Part shown: positions 1 to 11,422 of the stretch, piece after piece
Numbering within the stretch: position 1 is the first letter of the stretch
Layout of the letters: every line of letters starts with the position of its first letter
NCBI GenBank assembly: GCA_027475525.1
Contig: JAMWFC010000086.1
Location: forward strand, 186,001-250,000
Origin: Macrolepiota albuminosa
Lineage: Eukaryota > Basidiomycota > Agaricomycetes > Agaricales > Agaricaceae
Length of the DNA: 64,000 nucleotides
Direction: 5' to 3'
The notes under the pieces: model-generated
Databases searched by the model: none
What the model saw: only the letters and a program-made list of their open reading frames with translations
What the model was told of the DNA's origin: nothing
Translations under genes and position numbers: made by a program

Positions 1-3000
1 AAGTCTTAAATGATCCCGTACAGAGATGCTCTCAAATAAAATGATAGCGAATATCTATGTGTTTTGATCTAGACATGATGGAGTCAGAATTTGCAATGTC
101 CAAAGCACTCTTGTTATCACAGAATATTGGAAATGGTTTAGGAATTGGTAAATCCAGTGCTGTGAGCAAGTAGCAAATCGATAGTGCTTCATGCATAGCA
201 TGCGACAGAGCCATGTACTCTGCTTCTGTAGACGATAATGCAACCGTTCGTTGTTTCACTGAGGACCAAGAAATGAGACTCAAATACATGAAAAATGCAT
301 AGCCCATAACACTCTTCCGCATTGTAGAATCTGATGCCCAATCGGCATCCACTGCTCCAAAGTCTGCTGGAAGCAATAACCATGATGGAGTATCAGATGT
401 TAGACATGAAAAATTATATTCCAGGGCATAATGTTGTGTACCTGAGATGTATCTCAACACACACTTAGCGGCCAAGAGATGAGCCTGAGTTGGCAATGCA
501 TTATACTGGCCAAGAGTCATCGCAGTGAAGGCAAGGTCGGGACGTGTGCAAAGACTAAGGTATAAGATAGATCCAACCAGTCGTTGATAGTGAATCTTGA
601 TATCATTTTCTCCAATATCAGGCAGCGCATTAACTGGTGGTTCTGGCAAGTTGTCTAAGTTACTCGTCAGCGGTAATGATAGAGGCGCTGCATCCAAGAG
701 ATGATAGGTTGTCAACAGATCCAAGATGTAACCCTTTTGTGAGAGCCACAGTTTCCGTTGTGTTCTGTCTCTGTCGATTCTAATGCTCAAGTATAAAGAG
801 GATGCACCGGAATCAATAACCGTAAAATGTTTGTTCATCTCCGTGATGATCCAGTCATACAATGGCTTCAAATTTGTCACATTCAGTCCATCATCCACAT
901 GGACGCATATGAGTATGAAAAGATCTGTTCTGTCGTCCAATGCTGGAATCGTTTCATGTGGCGGGGAAGAGAATCGTCCAAAAAATACTGCGTGATCCAC
1001 CTCACACCTGACCAATCCTATACTCTCCAACACAGTCCTCAGTAATGTGTACCATTCTCTCGATGCTTGTTTTAAGCCATATATTGCTTGAAGAAGTCTG
1101 TTGACCTTCTTGGGATCTTTGTCTGGAAAGCCTGGAATTTGCTTACAGTATAACTCGTGGGTAAGGCGCATTCAAGAAGGCGGTCTTGACATCAAATGAA
1201 AAAATTTCAAGATCATGCATAGCCATGTATGCAAGAGAAATTTGAATACTCGCCATCTTTGCCACCGGAGCGTAAGTTGATCCATAGTCCTCCGGTCGTT
1301 GGCTAAATCCCTGTGCCACCAAGCGTGCCTTTTCCTTCTCTTGAATAATTGATCCATCAGGGTTGTATTTATAGGCAAATACCCATTGAACACCCAGTGC
1401 TTTCTTTCCATGTAGAAGAAGGCCAGTATAAACACTCCCTGATCCTTCAAACTCTGCACCTCCTTTTTCATAGCTGCCATCCAAACATCCTTGTCCTTCC
1501 GTCTCATTGCTTCCTGATAACTTTCTGGTGCTTTAGTAAGATCATATTCTCTTGGCGTACAAAATGGTAATGGATCAGGACCATGAATCATATAAGTCTT
1601 GAAATCAAAAATGGTCGAATCTTCAAGGTGCGTAAGATCTTCCATATCAAATCTGAAACATGCAGTCTCCAACAATGATGCCATGTCAAGAATTGCAGAT
1701 AACCCCTGATGCGGTTCCAGTCTGGCTTTATGATTTGCCCGAAGATTCACAAGTCTCTCATTACGCTTTAAGACTTCCTCCCAATATGCCTGACCAGCAA
1801 CCGTACGCACACCCTGTCTTTGAGGTCTAGTCGGTTTGTCATTGATTCCACGTAGTAAGTTATTTCCATCCACCTCTTCTTCTGGAACGTATGTATCGGA
1901 CTGAATTGTTGATGAAGAAACTGGTGGCGATGAAGAATCTGAAGATGATGAATGTGTCCTGATAGTATGTGTCTTCAATCTTCCCCTCACGTTCTCGTTA
2001 AAAACCACATCCCTCAAGAAATAATACTTCCCATTCAAATCCCTAACCTTCCACCCTAAGTGACCTTCTTCATAGCCAACAAATATGGCTTCAAATCTCT
2101 TTGTATCGCCTTTCTGACGGGTCTCCTTTGGGTATAAAACAAAGCATTGGCAACCCCAGACCTGAAGATGAGATAAGTCAGGTTTATAACCTTCCAAGAC
2201 CTCAAATGGAGCCATAAGACCTGTAAGAGTCGAAGTCGGAAGTCGATTTTGAAGATATTGCACTGTCAATATTGCATCACCAAGGAATGAAAGTGGTAAG
2301 CCCGATTCTGCCATAAGTGTCTGAGCAGTATCTTCAATGGTTCAGATATAGCGCTCTGCCTTCCCATTTTGTTGATGCGCGTATGGGACTGTGGACTGAA
2401 GAGATATTCCTTTCTCCTCCAAATGATCCTTCAGTTTCCCTTCTACAAATTCCTTCACACCATCACAATGAACAACTCTCACCCTTTTTCCAGACTTCAA
2501 TTTCCATTCTGCCTGTACCCTCTTAAAGTGCCTTAATGCCATATTCCTCTTTGACAATAACTCTGTACTCCCAAAATTCAAGTAATGATCCAAAATTGTG
2601 TGAAAGTGGGTAGTATTCCCATTCAAAAACGCATCGGAAATGGCCCACATGAGTCTATGTGTATCAGGTCGCAAACATGTGCAGCTCAACGTTCATGATG
2701 ATCGAATGGTCAAGCAGGTTGCTTCCCAATGATACAGGGAATGCACTGTTCATCCTCAAAGTGTCTGGTATATTCAACCCCTTTGACATAATCTTTTGTG
2801 AGAACTGCTCGTGTTGTATCCTTTGCAGGATGACCCATCCTGCAATGCCACAAGGTTGGCGTAAAAGACATTTTTGGAAATGAAGTCATTGGATCCTCTA
2901 GACCTTGAAAGAAAACTTTGGGTTGTTGCCCTGGTAGTAAAAAGTCACAATAAAGAAAAGATAACTTCTTATGAACCAAAGCCTGAATTGATTCCCCTCC

Positions 3001-3567
3001 AAGCTTTTTCGAAGTTGTCGGGAACATTAATGTCATCACATCCTTTTCAAATATAATCTTCATGTCATTCTCTACCATTGAACCAACAGAGAGTAGATTG
3101 ATGGGTACATCCGGAGCATGTAGACAGTTCTTGAGGACTAATATCCTGTCTTTGCCATTGATTTGAGTGCAAAACTTGACCTCTCCACAAGCCAGCATAG
3201 TCAGAGTACCACAGTTTGCAGTTCCAACTGGAACCGCTTGATCAGTGTGATATGTCCAGAAAAATTGGCGATCCTTTATAATATGCATAGTGCAACCAGA
3301 ATCGAGAATGGCATTGAACTGTCCCATAATGCTCACAAACGCCAAGGAAGGCATTGAGTTCATGAAGGCATAAAACAATGACACCTCATCAGTCTCAACC
3401 CCAGTAACATTATAAAGGTGGAAATTGATATCATTCTCTTCATCCTTGATAATAGTAGGAAGTACAGGATTATCTGGGTCGTCGATAACAAAAGCTGGAG
3501 TTGCAGTAATAGATTCTGTAGCCGAGTCCAACGCCAATTCTTCCACAACCACTACATTAGCCCTTGG
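1..3567 (-). pseudogene. copia element 1 pol (PR-IN-RT-RH), broken
   Basis: Read on the minus strand, the remains show a retroviral-type protease motif (ILDSGCTMHII), the GAG-pre-integrase zinc site with LWHCRMGHPA and CIPCIIGK, an integrase core (HCDGVKEF, then HQQNGKAERY), the reverse transcriptase start (FSFDVKTAFLNA) and active site (ICVHVDDGLNV, HVDD in place of YVDD), and RNase H (DADWASDS, SSTEAEYMALS, CDNKSALDIA, KHIDIRYHFI). TGA codons at 2710, 2342 and 32 and frameshifts near 1440 and 1160 break it. Homology to element 2 extends throughout. The reading at 32 continues past the stop with EHL, so the stop is a mutation and not the true end. Confidence 0.92.
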
Positions 3568-5340
3568 TCAATTCATATTATCCTTAGACGCATCATTTGG
3601 TGTAACACGTTTAGGATCATTTGAGGAATCATGGCGTTGCAAAGATGATGACGGTTGTGTATTGGATGAAGCACATTGGGAGTTCTGAGTTTTTGGTTGT
3701 GTATGAGAAACGGCCTGACAACGTCGAACATCGATATCAATTTCCAGTATCATGTTGGCAAGGATGAAGAAATCAAAGGTACCATCCGGATTATTATCCC
3801 AGGAACGGCGCACTTCCTCCCAGAGAACATTGTATGCCCTATGATCTGGAATATCATCCATAAAGCGTTGTATCTTCTCATATTGAGTAAAATCCCAGAC
3901 AGTTGTAGCCAGTTGATTAACAGCTATCCTACAAGATTGCACATATGCAGGTATTGTGTTTGGAGCACACGACAATCTGAACACCGAATCTTTGACACGT
4001 AGTGTAGAAGCAGCACTGCCCATGCTGAAATGTTTTCAGAGAAAATCGAGAAGATCGCAAGCCGTATGCATTGGAAAATTATATGGACCAGTACGTGCAG
4101 GAGGAAGAGAATTAAAGATCTCAGCCGGAAGACGTCCAGATATGATGTAAGAACAAATATTATTGTTCTTCCAAAATGTCTCGTAAGCCAACGAATCATT
4201 CCTTGTAAGATGAGGTGGATATGGAGGTGGAACTGCCAAACGACACGTCGGATCATACGGTGCGCCAGGTATCGGCAAGGGACAAACATGCCCATTCAGA
4301 CCCATATGGTTGATGAGAGCCATGACCGGATTGAACCAAAGACCCCAGTCAGCCGCCGAAGTAAACCGAGGAATAGTGGTGAGAGGAGGTAATTTGGAGT
4401 CCATATGCGACAGTGGATGTACAGGATGATACAAAACTTGCTGAGGTGTATAAGCATAAAGATAATCCGGCTGAGCAACCAGCAGAACAAGATCATTGGG
4501 ATAAGGTGGTAATTGGTGTTCACCCACGTCCACAGGCCGCTGAGCAGGTTGATCAAGAGGAGGTATAAAAGGGTGTTGAAAAGGCAGATGTGGTGCTGGA
4601 GCCTGCGGAAAATGAGGCTGTGGAAGTAAGTGCGGTGCAGGGACAGGAGTCTGATGAATGGCAGGGTGTTGAGGATGAACCAGTGGTGGACCCTGTGGAG
4701 CCTGATTACGGACAGGATGAGTAGGATGCTGAGGATAAGCAGTGAGTGGTCGAGCAGGTAGAACCGGAGTTGCAACTGGTTGAGGTGTGGTATTGAGAAA
4801 AACAGGTGGGCAAGACAATGGAACATTAACAGGATGAACCCTCACGGGTGAAATAGCAGGATTGATAAAAACAGAAGGTGGACAAAAATAAACCGGGATG
4901 GGAGAGGGAGGAGTAAAAGTTGTATTGGGTAAATTATTCAGAACTACCAAAACAGGACGAGAAGGAGAGTGAAAAACTGGAGGATCATGAGAAGGAAGTG
5001 AAGCAGGATTTGGTAAATGAACTGGTATAGGAGCATGTACAGGATGAGAAGGAACAACTTGAGGTGCCCGTGTAGGCGTAGCTGGAGACAATTGAGAAGC
5101 AGGATGAAGTAAAGTAGACAATGCACGAGGAATAAAAGACCAAAAACACTTTGGAATATCTGTATCTGTACCAGAAACCAGAGTACTGGCTGAATCAGGT
5201 GGAAAAGTGGATATATGCAGTGGTAATTGACGAGTAAAAGTCGACGAAATGGTAGATTCTGTGGCGGAGGATCCCTGCAAAGTGCTGAAAGATGACAAAG
5301 CAGCCTTGGAGGCATGACGATGTCGAAAAGGATCAGTCAT
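3568..5340 (-). pseudogene. copia element 1 gag, proline-rich
   Basis: The reading frame starts at ATG 5340 about 120 bases after the LTR and runs about 590 codons, interrupted by a TGA at 4036. Residues 1 to about 320 are very rich in proline with many short Pro-His and Pro-Val runs. The following part, with WGLWFNPVMALINHMGLNGH and an RRSWDNNPDGTFDFF stretch, is the conserved part, alignable with element 2 at 43.6-44.3 kb. No CCHC zinc knuckle was seen. The long proline-rich head is unusual for copia gag but is shared by both copies, so it belongs to the family. Function is inferred as particle formation. The next frame starts after another TGA at 3568. Confidence 0.8.
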
Positions 5341-5449
5341 TGTACTGACTCTAAGAAGTCAAACCAAGTAAACACAGAAAGAATGGAAAACTGAGTGTAT
5401 GCCATCAAAAATTGGGTACGAGTGGTAAGTGCCAAAATCCTAAAAAAGG

Positions 5450-5461
5450 ATGCCCATAACC
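5450..5461 (-). other. primer binding site, half-tRNA iMet type
   Basis: Directly inside the LTR the minus strand reads GGTTATGGGCA. Ten bases are complementary to the anticodon stem-loop of eukaryotic initiator tRNA-Met (GCCCAUAACC). This is the internal, half-tRNA priming known for copia-type elements. Element 3 has the same site at 53651-53660 with one change. Confidence 0.75.
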
Positions 5462-5754
5462 TGTTGGACATATCAGACAGCTTAGGACTAAGGATAGCGT
5501 GAAGTAGAGCCTCAGAGCCTGTCTATGGTAGTAGAAAGCAACTTGTTTTCATACCTAAGGATAGCGTGAAGTAGCTAAGTTACAGACTATCAGATATGTA
5601 CCAATCAATGAAGGTAAAAATGTGTACTTACAGCCTCAGAGCCTGTCTATGGTAGTAGAAAGCAACTGAGGCTATAATACACGTCAACGCAAAGTTGATA
5701 CGAAGATCATGTGATCACATCCAAGCTGACCATAATAGACTATTTCAGTCAACA
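5462..5754 (-). repeat. 5' LTR of copia element 1
   Basis: This 293 bp block has TGTTG and CAACA at its ends. Inside it, the unit containing AGCCTCAGAGCCTGTCTATG occurs twice and a second unit, GGATAGCGTGAAGTAG, occurs twice. A diverged 295 bp relative with the same internal layout is the solo LTR at 18002-18296. The position directly upstream of the gag leader and primer site identifies it as the 5' LTR. Confidence 0.88.
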
Positions 5755-5756
5755 AC

Positions 5757-6105
5757 TGCTTCTATTCTTTTAATACTATCTATTAATACTACTTTCAGCC
5801 TTTGAGGTGCTTTGGTTTTCTAGCTATCATTCAGACAAGTGTGGCCCCTTCAACACTGTATACAGGCTGCTTACATAAGCCGGAGTTTTCCTGAGTTTAT
5901 CCCTTGTTTGTGCAATTGTTGGTGTTGTCGACTGTACAGTTGTTTCCCATGCTTCAGAGGCCCCAGAAGCATCCAACCTGGCATAGGAAATCCCACCCTC
6001 TGCCAGGTGAGTAGTTATCATGATATTGTCAGTATATATTCTAATACACTTTGGATCTCCCTCTGCCAGCTGTGTGACTGAGCCATAGCCTCCAGAGGTC
6101 ATTCT
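5757..6105 (-). repeat. dispersed repeat, copy a
   Basis: This stretch resembles 15690-16130 and 58425-58745 in the same orientation. The most conserved part, on the minus strand, is GACCTCTGGAGGCTATGGCT followed by CAGTCACACAGCTGGCAGAG, starting with TGTAAGA. One frame is open for 91 codons but other copies are broken, so I do not call a gene. It may be an LTR or the end of a tyrosine-recombinase element. Copia element 1 sits inside its left part. Confidence 0.6.
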
Positions 6106-6119
6106 TACATTGTCACCAA

Positions 6120-8205
6120 TTAGTTGAGTGGCAAATATTCCTTGAACTCAATGATTGCCCATGAAGACATTGCAGGAATGCCATTAGACTCTATGAAACA
6201 TTTAGGTGAACAGTTGTTGACTCTGCATAAACCTGGAAGGAAGAACCTCATACTCTAGAAATCAAATGTTTCTGAGGCTTACCAACTATGCCCAATGCAT
6301 CTCCATTGGCAGTTAAAGCAGATCAACACCATTGATAGACAATGTCACATGACTATTGTAATGCTTTTAGAAGCAGAGCCTCATTCAATATCTGAGGATC
6401 TGTCAATAGTCTTGTCATGTGGTTGACTGAACATGTCTTTGAGATAGACAAACCTTTTTGCTTCAACAACAATGCATATGGAGTGACCAAAGAGGGCAAT
6501 ACTGAGTTTTATAAACTATATGACTCCCTGCTCCTGAGAGACCAGTGCACTCTTCTAAAGCTCTGGGACTTACTTGGTATCCCCCACAAGGAACAGAAAC
6601 AAAAGCAGGGCTGCCCATTAACCATCATTGGAATCAAAGTTGATGCAAACAAAATGACAATGACCTTGTCAAACAATTTCATGCAAGACCTCATTAATGA
6701 GCTCCATCAATTGACTGCCCAACTTTTTCAGAAAGCTCAATGATTTAGACAAAAAGAATTTTAATGGCAGGCAGGATGGTTGAACTACAAATATGGTGCA
6801 ATGTTGCTATGAGAAATAATTTGCTCTGGGCACTACATCATCTTGAATCAGCAAGTGGTCTTAGAGTACTGAGAATCAACAGCATAGACAGCTGATGATG
6901 CAGACCTACTTGTGTACACTGATGCATTTCTGACTTCAATGGTGTTCTGGTACTCATCTCTGTGCATTGCTTTGTGACATTCTACATAACACTCCATCAA
7001 ATTTAATCTACTATCTCAAAGCTCTCTGTGTTCTGAATTATCTACACTGACAACTCAAACACTGTTGACATGTTCAATCCACTCTATGCAACACCTCTCT
7101 TCAACCCACTACTAAAAGGGGTTGCAGACACACTTATCCTGAACAACCATCAATTGAAGGTCCTTCATGTACCTGGAGTAGACAACATAATCACTGACTT
7201 GCTGCCATGAGGCAACTTCTATCCTGCCATTGAATGAGTCTCTGAGCTGACTATCAGTCCTTTTGAACCCCCTTGAGTTGTGCTGGGGGCTGCACCAATT
7301 ATAATCACATCAGATGTACAGTCCAGGCAACCCATCTGAGAAGCTTGGACCAAGGAACAGCTCTACAGGGAATGCTCAATCTTTCTTGGAGCAGCCATTG
7401 CTGAAAGAACATTCAAGAACTATAGATCAGCACTCAACTCTTATTTGAACTTCATCAATGTCCATGATCTACTAATTAAACCTACCACAGAAACACTTCC
7501 ATTATTCACCACTTACATGGCTGATCATACCCATTTATATTCTGTCACCACTTACCTCTCTAGAATTTGTGTACAACTAGAACCATACTTCTGCAATATT
7601 TGCAAAGAGTGACACTCCTGGATTGTCAGAAACACTTTTGCAGGAAGCTTACAGCTGTGAGGAGTTGCTCCAAGCAGGAAAGAAGCATTAACTTGAGACA
7701 ACTTAGAATTAGTCATTGAGTACTACAAGAATTCTTAATTCCACAATGACATGTTGTTTGTTACTATGCTAACAACTGGCTTCTGTGTTCTTCTATGTAT
7801 GGTGGGGAGAAATGGCCTGACTCAACAGCAATGACTTGTACAATGATCATAAAGTGACAAAGATCTTCACAGTTTACCATTCTGATACTCACTTTGAATT
7901 CTTGCTGCCTCATAAAGCTGACTCTTTCTTTGAAGGAAACAAAGTTCTCATCCAACAAACAGGGACTTCACCAACCCATGGAAACAGTTCACTGCCTATT
8001 TCACCTCTTGAAACAAGAAATTTTCCATGTCCTGTGAACTCTGGCTCACTGAAACAAGTGACATCTCTTGCTCCTCATTCTTCATGGACAGACTGCAGAT
8101 GTTTTTCCCAAAACAATAGCAGGACAGTCTATGAGGGCAGGAGGCACAACTTTGCTCATGGAATCTGGTTGGCCACCACACATGATCTTTAGTACAAGCT
8201 GCTCA
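6120..8205 (+). mobile_element. decayed tyrosine-recombinase (DIRS/Ngaro-like) retroelement
   Basis: Broken frames on the plus strand give, in order, an RT/RNase H connection (6417-6743, with QCTLLKLWDLLGIPHKEQKQ and SPLTIIG-like CPLTIIGIKVDA), the RNase H end near 7150 (KVLHVPGVDNIITDLLP, family form LHVPGEQNIVADALSR), and a recombinase with an N-terminal region near 7330-7560 and a catalytic end near 8110 (AGQSMRAGGTTLLMESG, family form HGIRxGG/AGQSMRAGGAT). Only one frame of 108 codons is open. The order RT-RH-recombinase is that of DIRS/Ngaro elements. Ends are not resolved. It is CpG-poor and clearly inactive. Confidence 0.75.
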
Positions 8206-9609
8206 AATATAATTGAGCAAGTCTTGATTAAAATTAAACTTTGATTTCACACAGTTTGAGGGGGTTTAGTTACATATTTGCGTGGTAATGAGTTTGATTA
8301 TTGCATGCTTGGTTACTCAGTGTAGCCATGCCACCAGATTTGTGTTACTATTGATGATGTCTACCTACGCTATGCAGAAGAGATAGCTATGGCCGTATCT
8401 AAAGATACTCCACGATAGACCCAGTAAGAATGTGAAAGTGTATAAAGTGTTACCGATGCCTGGCTCGATGGCTAATTCTTTCCCTGCCGATCTCATTGGC
8501 TATTCCTTCTCCCCTTCCTCCTATTTGTCTCTCTGATTCTGCTCTACCCCTTCCTCTTCTTTCTAAGCCATTACTCTGCTTGCTCCTTTGGCCCCAGGCA
8601 CGCAGTAGGTCGTGGTGAGGAGATGAGGAATTTGGTGTCGGGACGACGGATTGATGGGCATGCTTTGATGCGGAGCTGATCTCGGAGCTTATGCCGAGAT
8701 CTTGTCCCTGCCGAGCACAGCCACCCCACGGCTATTGCCGTCCCATCAAACTTTGATCGTAACCTTCCCACCCACCGTTACATGGGTCGGAGTTGGTTCT
8801 TTTGGTGAGCTTACCCCGAGTCTACGGTTCTCAACTCTCACGCTTACAGTTTTCAGCGCTGCTTAGGATATATTGGCACTTTTTGTATTCTTTTTGTCTG
8901 CTTCGAGTGAGGCAGACGTATCACTGTAACGTGCTATTTCTCCTCTTCCTAACGTGGCTACATACCCCGGGCTGTTTCTCCGGGCTCGCGTCTTGGAGTC
9001 TCTTCCTTGCTTTGTCTGGCGGGGAGGGGGATTCGGTTCCTGCATGTTCGAGTTCTGTTTGTTTTGCCTCGTGGTGTTTGGGGAGAGTTGCGCATGTGGC
9101 CATGTGTCTTTTTTGTTTCCGGGTTAGTCTACTGACCGTCTGTGGGCGCGGTGGGGGCCTCGATGGCATGTGTCGGCCAGGGCCTGGGATGTTAACCGTG
9201 GGTTGATCTACCTGGGCAGGCCTCTGTCAGAGGTTTGGGTTGTGTATAAGTGTGTCGCGGCGTGTCAGGCGCAGCCAGTGTCAGTGGTGCACATGATGGT
9301 TTGAGATCAAGGGCCCCCGTGACGTTTTATATCTTGCGCCTTATCAGGAACTCAGTATACTCGTGATCCGATATCGTGCACCTCCTGAGGCTAAAACGTG
9401 GCCGCCACACTTACTCAAACACGAGGACTGCCCACAAACTAGCAACTGTTTAAACTCGCCTCCTTCTTTAATCTCTTTAATTTCACGTCGCTAAATCTCT
9501 TCATCTTCTGTCAGCTTGTTAGCCCATTCAACTTCATAGTATCTTTCAGTCTACAATATCCGAGCTGGGCAATCTGACTTTCTCGCAGTTCATAACAAGC
9601 ATCTTCTCG
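8206..9609. other. intergenic, no gene recognised
   Basis: The sequence changes near 8390 from AT-rich repeat to GC-richer DNA. A 137-codon plus frame at 8793-9206 is Ser/Leu/Cys/Gly-rich, has no recognisable motif and I do not support it as a gene. The last few hundred bases probably hold the promoter and 5' UTR of the NADAR gene. Confidence 0.5.
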
Positions 9610-11182
9610 ATGCCTTTTAACTGGGTCAGTTCGAGGACCAGTGCGCGAGCTGCACACTTGTTGCAGGTACGTACACAGATTTTTTGCGTTCATTCTTTCA
9701 AAGTCTCACCAAACTTCTGCGACCAACAGCAACCATACGATCCTCCCCGAGCTCCGTACTATAGTAATCAACCTGGACCTCAATCAGGAAGTTTGTGTCA
9801 GGTGAGACTTTTCCTGCTCTTACTCTATTTGAATCAAAACGATATTTATATCCTATTTAGGGCTGTGGAATGAAGCCTAAATACGTAGAGAATGGGCGTG
9901 TACATGACTACTGCGGCAGACAGTGCCGCGATAGGTACCAACATGCTCGAACGATCCCTGCGAACCCGCTTCCTACGCATCATACATACGCTCAACCCTT
10001 ACCTCAATCCGGAGGTTTGTGTCAGGTGAGACTTTTCCTGCTCTTACTCTATTTGAATCGAAACGATATTTATATACCATTTAGGGCTGTGGAACGAAGC
10101 CTAAATACGTAGAGAATGGGCGTGTACATGACTACTGCGGCATAAAGTGCCGAGATAGGTACCACCACGCTCGAACGATCCCTGCGAATACATACGCTCA
10201 ACCTTTACCTCAATTGTGTCAGGTGAGACTTTTCCTGCTCTTACTCTATTTGAATCGAGACGATATTTATTTAGGGTTGTGGAACGAGGCCTAAATACGT
10301 AGAGAATGGGCGTGTACATGACTACTGCAGCAAAAAGTGCCGGGATAGTTTCAGCGGCCACAGGTGAGCTAATCATACAACTCCATCGTGGATTTTTGTC
10401 AAGCTTTGTATTGGATGGACACAGTCAGGGCGCGCGTTTGAATATTCAAACACACTACAGGCAGATGAGTGGTCCGATGTCAGCCCAACCTAAGTCAACC
10501 CCCCGAGCCCCTCCGCTCAGAGAGTATAGCAAATCAACTCCGAACCCTCGCTACAACACGCAAAAAACCCCACCTATACTTTTCTATGACAAGAACGAGC
10601 CTTATTACGAGTTCACGAACTTCTCCGACCATCAAGTCATGTACCAAGGTCGTAATTACGACACAAGCGAGCATCTGTTCCAATCACTGAAGGTTTGACT
10701 GAATCCATTGTCCTTCGATTTCCTTTGAAGACTGATGGGAGTTACAGTTCCTTGGTATCTCGCCACTCATAGCGAAAACCATCCGAATGGCAAAAACACC
10801 TCGAGAAGCTTTCAATCTCGCCCGGGCTTACAAGCAGGACCAACGATCTGATTGGCTTCGAGTTAACATAGCCATGGTCTGTTATATTGCTTTCTTCTGG
10901 TCCGCATAGCCTTTGCTTATCTGGCGTCATAGATGGACTTTGTCCTTCTTCTCAAGTTCCAGCAGCACCCAGAGTTGAAGAAAACGTTATTGGAGACAGG
11001 TGATGCTGAGCTCATTGAGGTGACTGGAAATTTATCTTTGACCCATTACTATGGTTTACTTTTGTTGGTAGAACTCGCCTCATGATCCGTTCTGGGGTAA
11101 CGGTGCGGATAAACTAGGAAGAAATGAGCTGGGCAAGGCTCTCATGCGACTGAGAGCCAAGTTCCAACGTGGAGAAGCCTGA
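9610..11182 (+). CDS. zinc-finger array plus NADAR-domain protein
   Basis: Nine exons fit a continuous frame: 9610-9666, 9730-9801, 9861-10025, 10085-10222, 10275-10363, 10461-10692, 10748-10876, 10933-11019 and 11072-11182. Exons 3-5 each encode one zinc finger of the form LCQ-GCGxKPKYVENGRVHDYC-xxx-C, the first cysteine coming from the end of the previous exon. They and their introns are near-identical tandem copies. A linker leads to a NADAR (YbiA-like) domain: ILFYDKNEPYYEFTNFS, YDTSEHLFQSLKF, MAKTPREAFNLAR, DWLRVNIAMMDFVLLLKFQQ, then FWGNGADKLGRNELGKALM. NADAR proteins cleave N-glycosidic bonds, and some remove ADP-ribose from guanine in DNA; the zinc fingers may bind partners or nucleic acid. 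The substrate here is unknown. The start codon is the least certain part. The intron before exon 6 uses the second of two possible acceptors; the first gives an immediate stop. Confidence 0.85.
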
Positions 11183-11422
11183 GGGGGGCACCTATACTAA
11201 AATTTCAATGAATTTGTCATTTGTTATCTCCTGCTCTGTATTCATTAAGTCGTGCATCACGATGTGTTTTGATCGCATGTGTGACGACCGTCACAGTCTC
11301 TTTACCTTGTGCTCTAGGATTCAGTAGACGGACACTGTGACTCACTGTCCTCACAGCATGACACCTGTCTTCAACCTCATGCAAGACCAAGTTGTATCCA
11401 CACTCTCCTTATCTAACTTTAC

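Larger units (their letters stand above)
1..5754 (-). mobile_element. Ty1/copia retrotransposon 1 (3' end outside window)
   Basis: On the minus strand this element shows, in order, a 5' LTR, a primer binding site, a proline-rich gag, protease, integrase, reverse transcriptase and RNase H, which is the copia order (integrase before RT). The 3' LTR would lie left of base 1. The coding part is broken by in-frame TGA codons (at 4036, 3568, 2710, 2342 and 32) and by frameshifts near 1440 and 1160, so it is not autonomous. It is closely related to the element at 42.6-50.4 kb but less decayed. It seems to have inserted into the dispersed repeat that continues at 5757. Confidence 0.93.

Noticed and set aside
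8793..9206. 137-codon open frame rich in Leu, Ser, Cys and Gly
   Set aside because: It has no recognisable motif, its composition looks like translated GC-rich non-coding DNA, and antisense frames are equally open.
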